A DNA stretch of 40,462 nucleotides from Linnemannia hyalina (Eukaryota; Mortierellomycota; Mortierellomycetes; Mortierellales; Mortierellaceae): assembly GCA_019671135.1 (NCBI GenBank), contig JAHRHY010000043.1, positions 1 through 40,462 of the forward strand, read 5' to 3'. Below the pieces are notes generated by a model. It made no database searches, was not told the origin of the DNA, and saw only the letters and a program-made list of their open reading frames with translations. Of this stretch, positions 38,425 to 40,462 are shown in pieces. The stretch's first letter is position 1; the number at the start of each line of letters is the position of its first letter. A program made the translations under genes and the position numbers.

Positions 38425-39426
38425 ATGGTTACCCCTGCCCGCCTTAACCCCCCTCCTGTCTTTACAGGCGCCCGCGACGGTTTCTCTGCCTTGGCCTGGC
38501 TCGTTGCGGTTAACCGCTACTTCAACCTTGCTAAGATAAGTGAGACTGAACGAACACCCCACGCTCTCTCGTACTTGGGCACGCCTGGCCCTGCCCGATG
38601 GTTTGATGGATGTGGGCTCCCTGATACTTGCAACTTCGAGACCGAGTTTACTCCTGCTTTTAAGCTAGAGTACATTCCCAACAACTTTGCGGGCTCCTGT
38701 CGACGACACCTCACCAATCTTCGCATGACCAACAACTTTTCGACCTACTTATCTACATTCAAGGAACTTTTGGGCGCCCTCCTTGGTTATGCCTCCACCG
38801 ACGCTGCCAAGACCACGGTCAACGAGTTTGCCCAAACATCCTTTATCGACAACTGCCCCTTGGTTCTTCAACAGATGATCGAAGGACACATTATTCAAAA
38901 CCCCAATATCACCCTCATTCAGATCTTTCAATACGCCCAAGAGATGGACCGCATTTACTCCTTCAAACCCGACACCGGCCCCAAGACCAACTCGCTCGCC
39001 ATCGCCTCCGCCCCCATTATTTCTTCCTTCACCTCTTCCTCCGCTCTCTCTCAAGCCACCCCCATGGAAATCGATAACATCCAGATCGCCCTCAACAATA
39101 TCACCCAACGATTTAATCGCCTAGAGAGAAACATGGGTCATAACAATAACTACAACCGCAACAACAATAACAACAACGGCCCCCGAAACAACAACAACAA
39201 CGGTAATCCCCCTTCCCTGACCCCTCAGGAACGCGAATGGTGTAAAAACAACAATGCTTGCCGTCGCTGTCGCCAACCTGGACATTATGCAAAGGAGTGC
39301 CCCATCTACGGCGACAACAACAACACCAACCGTGGCAACAACAACAACCGCCAAGGACGATGGGTTTATCAAGTAGCCGTGGGTGATTCCCCCGAGTCGG
39401 GAAAAGCCTCCGACGATCAGGCTTAG
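38425..39426 (+). CDS. Ty3/Gypsy Gag protein, 333 aa
   Basis: Structural protein of an LTR retrotransposon. I use the ATG at 38425 ('MVTPARLNPPPVFTGARDGF'), since the in-frame ATG at 38221-38223 overlaps the LTR/primer-site boundary and the sequence between is CT-rich leader. The capsid-like part includes 'ALAWLVAVNRYFNLAKI', 'LGTPGPARWFDGCG' and 'FKLEYIPNNFAGSCRRHLT', typical of the retrotransposon gag family. Residues about 231-257 are Asn-rich. A CCHC zinc knuckle follows ('CRRCRQPGHYAKEC'), then a second Asn-rich stretch. After the TAG another frame stays open ('LDRRRSLPFSSGQREC') until the MITE at 39489 cuts the element, so pol is missing. Confidence 0.88.
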   Translation: MVTPARLNPPPVFTGARDGFSALAWLVAVNRYFNLAKISETERTPHALSYLGTPGPARWFDGCGLPDTCNFETEFTPAFKLEYIPNNFAGSCRRHLTNLRMTNNFSTYLSTFKELLGALLGYASTDAAKTTVNEFAQTSFIDNCPLVLQQMIEGHIIQNPNITLIQIFQYAQEMDRIYSFKPDTGPKTNSLAIASAPIISSFTSSSALSQATPMEIDNIQIALNNITQRFNRLERNMGHNNNYNRNNNNNNGPRNNNNNGNPPSLTPQEREWCKNNNACRRCRQPGHYAKECPIYGDNNNTNRGNNNNRQGRWVYQVAVGDSPESGKASDDQA

Positions 39427-39488
39427 TCCAGGACTTGATCGTCGACGTTCCCTCCCTTTCTCCTCTGGACAAAGGGAGTGTTTCCTTA

Positions 39489-39983
39489 GCGGCCCCTTCA
39501 TGTGCAGAGGATATAAAAAGGCATATAAAAAATATCCAAAGCCCAAGGAACGGAGTGTTTACTTCCATAACTGACATATCTCTTCATAGTGGGCAACAGA
39601 ACACAGAATAAAATAGCAATAGACAGCACATGTTTTTTTAAAATGTAATCTCTCCCCTGTATTTCGCCCCAAAGATACAGTTGAGAGTACAAGTGCTTTA
39701 GATGATGACATACAAGAACTACTCTGGCGAATCTTGCAGTGAGGGTTACAGGTTAATAGTAGATGGACATATTCAAGAGTGTGGTGTGCGAAAAATAAGA
39801 AGACTTTATTGTTTGGAGAATAGGTTGGTGTTTAGTAGGATAGTTAAACAAAAAATGTTACAATGGTTGTCTTATATGCTTGGTATCATATATACATTCT
39901 CATCCCATAGTCGCTATGGATATTGTCGAGATCTACAGAGATGTAACAAACACCATATGATAACTTGGACGTGAAAGGCCTCC
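39489..39983 (-). mobile_element. 495-bp MITE, copy 7
   Basis: It is full length and in inverted orientation to copy 5. The right flank 'tag' plus D-element end is shared with copy 5, the left flank 'tta' is a truncated Ty3/Gypsy element. With copy 5 it brackets a 9-kb region. Confidence 0.92.
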
Positions 39984-40462
39984 TAGGTGAATGTTTTAAA
40001 AAAATATGGGTAATGCAATAATGGTGAGGGTGCATGCATTGTGGAACGTCTCAGATGAAGTTATCGTGGTTTTTATAATGTTTGATGTAACATACTTTGT
40101 AGGAAGTTACGATTGTTATAATATTTGTTGATATGCGGCCTCCTATACAGATCGTTGGTAAATATGCCAATGGTGAAAAAATAAATGTCATAAAGAGTGC
40201 ATGCATTGTAGAACATATTAGATATAGTTATTGTAATTTTCGTAATGTTAAATATAAGTAGATTGTGGATAAACACCACTGTGATCAAGAAAGAAATATT
40301 GTAAATTGTGCAAAGGATGGTGGAAGTTTTTAAAAAGATGGGTAATATATCTGGTGAATCTCATTGGAAGGGACGACGATAATATTACATGTGTATTCCA
40401 TATATAAAAGCTTTATTTGTGCAAGTGGTATACTACAGTTTTTAAAATTCTTGATCTACTCT
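39984..40462. repeat. End region of a D element, right copy of the large inverted repeat (runs off the window)
   Basis: Inverted complement of 29583-30051 with few changes, including the T/A tracts. The match is still running at the last base, so the repeat continues beyond the window, probably into another D-family gene. The main difference is a 12-bp insertion at 40135-40146, interpreted as a MITE excision footprint. Confidence 0.85.
40132..40146. other. Excision footprint of a 495-bp MITE
   Basis: The sequence is 'tat gcggcctcc tat'. The homologous site at about 29900-29910 (inverted) has only one 'tat' and none of the other nine bases. GCGGCC and GGCCTCC are the two ends of the MITE, fused through their shared GGCC, and 'tat' is a 3-bp target duplication. 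A MITE evidently inserted here and left. Confidence 0.9.

Noticed and set aside
1..40462. Giant virus or linear plasmid insertion, suggested by compact intronless AT-rich genes and T/A spacer motifs
   Set aside because: No DNA polymerase, capsid, packaging ATPase or RNA polymerase gene is present; the genes are bounded by inverted repeats and include a DDE transposase, which fits transposons.

Overview
The window looks like a transposon graveyard from a fungal nuclear genome, most likely an early-diverging lineage such as Mucoromycota. The reasons are several Ty3/Gypsy elements with chromodomains, a Crypton-type tyrosine recombinase gene with short GT-AG introns and a C-terminal segment resembling GCR1_C, Tc1/mariner elements, and AT-rich spacers. 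The lineage is inferred from element types, not from a host gene: I see no convincing housekeeping gene, rRNA, tRNA or CRISPR.

Layout. 1-3.1 kb: pol and 3' LTR of a frameshifted Ty3/Gypsy element. 3.7-5.5 kb: a DDE transposase gene (copy C) split by a 495-bp MITE. 5.6-7.6 kb: three more MITE copies stitched through Ty3/Gypsy fragments. 7.67-8.77 kb: a foldback element with two 449-bp arms. 8.8-10.9 kb: two nested Ty3/Gypsy 3' ends. 10.89-12.51 kb: an apparently intact Tc1/mariner element. 12.5-17.3 kb: element B, bounded by inverted repeats and TA-flanked repeats. 17.95-25.04 kb: element A, a 7.1-kb inverted-repeat-bounded unit. 25.0-30.0 kb: relics of a related gene family (D), a 211-bp-arm palindrome, a truncated IS630/Tc1 transposase and an unknown gene. 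30.0-40.46 kb: a region bracketed by inverted copies of the 495-bp MITE plus D-element ends. It holds a Rep-like fragment, a decayed Crypton gene carrying a hAT-like MITE in an intron, degenerate coding sequence, a GC-rich hairpin repeat and a Ty3/Gypsy 5' LTR with gag.

Most interesting: elements A and B share an unusual gene set. A small protein gene (81 or 90 aa) lies just upstream of a 540-550 aa protein with a Rep/RstA-like motif series (DIDxAxD, KVYNK, RxELT). That gene converges on an IS5/Harbinger-like DDE transposase gene. Element B adds a CxxC/CxxC zinc-finger and coiled-coil protein. In element A the arms carry about 130-bp iteron-like repeats, 5 units on one side and 12 on the other. 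The arm length difference (932 bp) equals seven repeats. A short palindrome-like motif, T4-6A4-6, sits in essentially every spacer of these elements. Together they suggest a multi-gene DNA transposon family that pairs a DDE transposase with a replication-initiator-like protein. The Rep assignment is inference and needs structure-based testing.

A second theme is the 495-bp MITE (ends GCGGCCCC... and ...AGGCCTCC, 3-bp target duplication). Eight or nine copies are present, several exactly at junctions between unrelated fragments. One perfect excision footprint is visible at 40132-40146.
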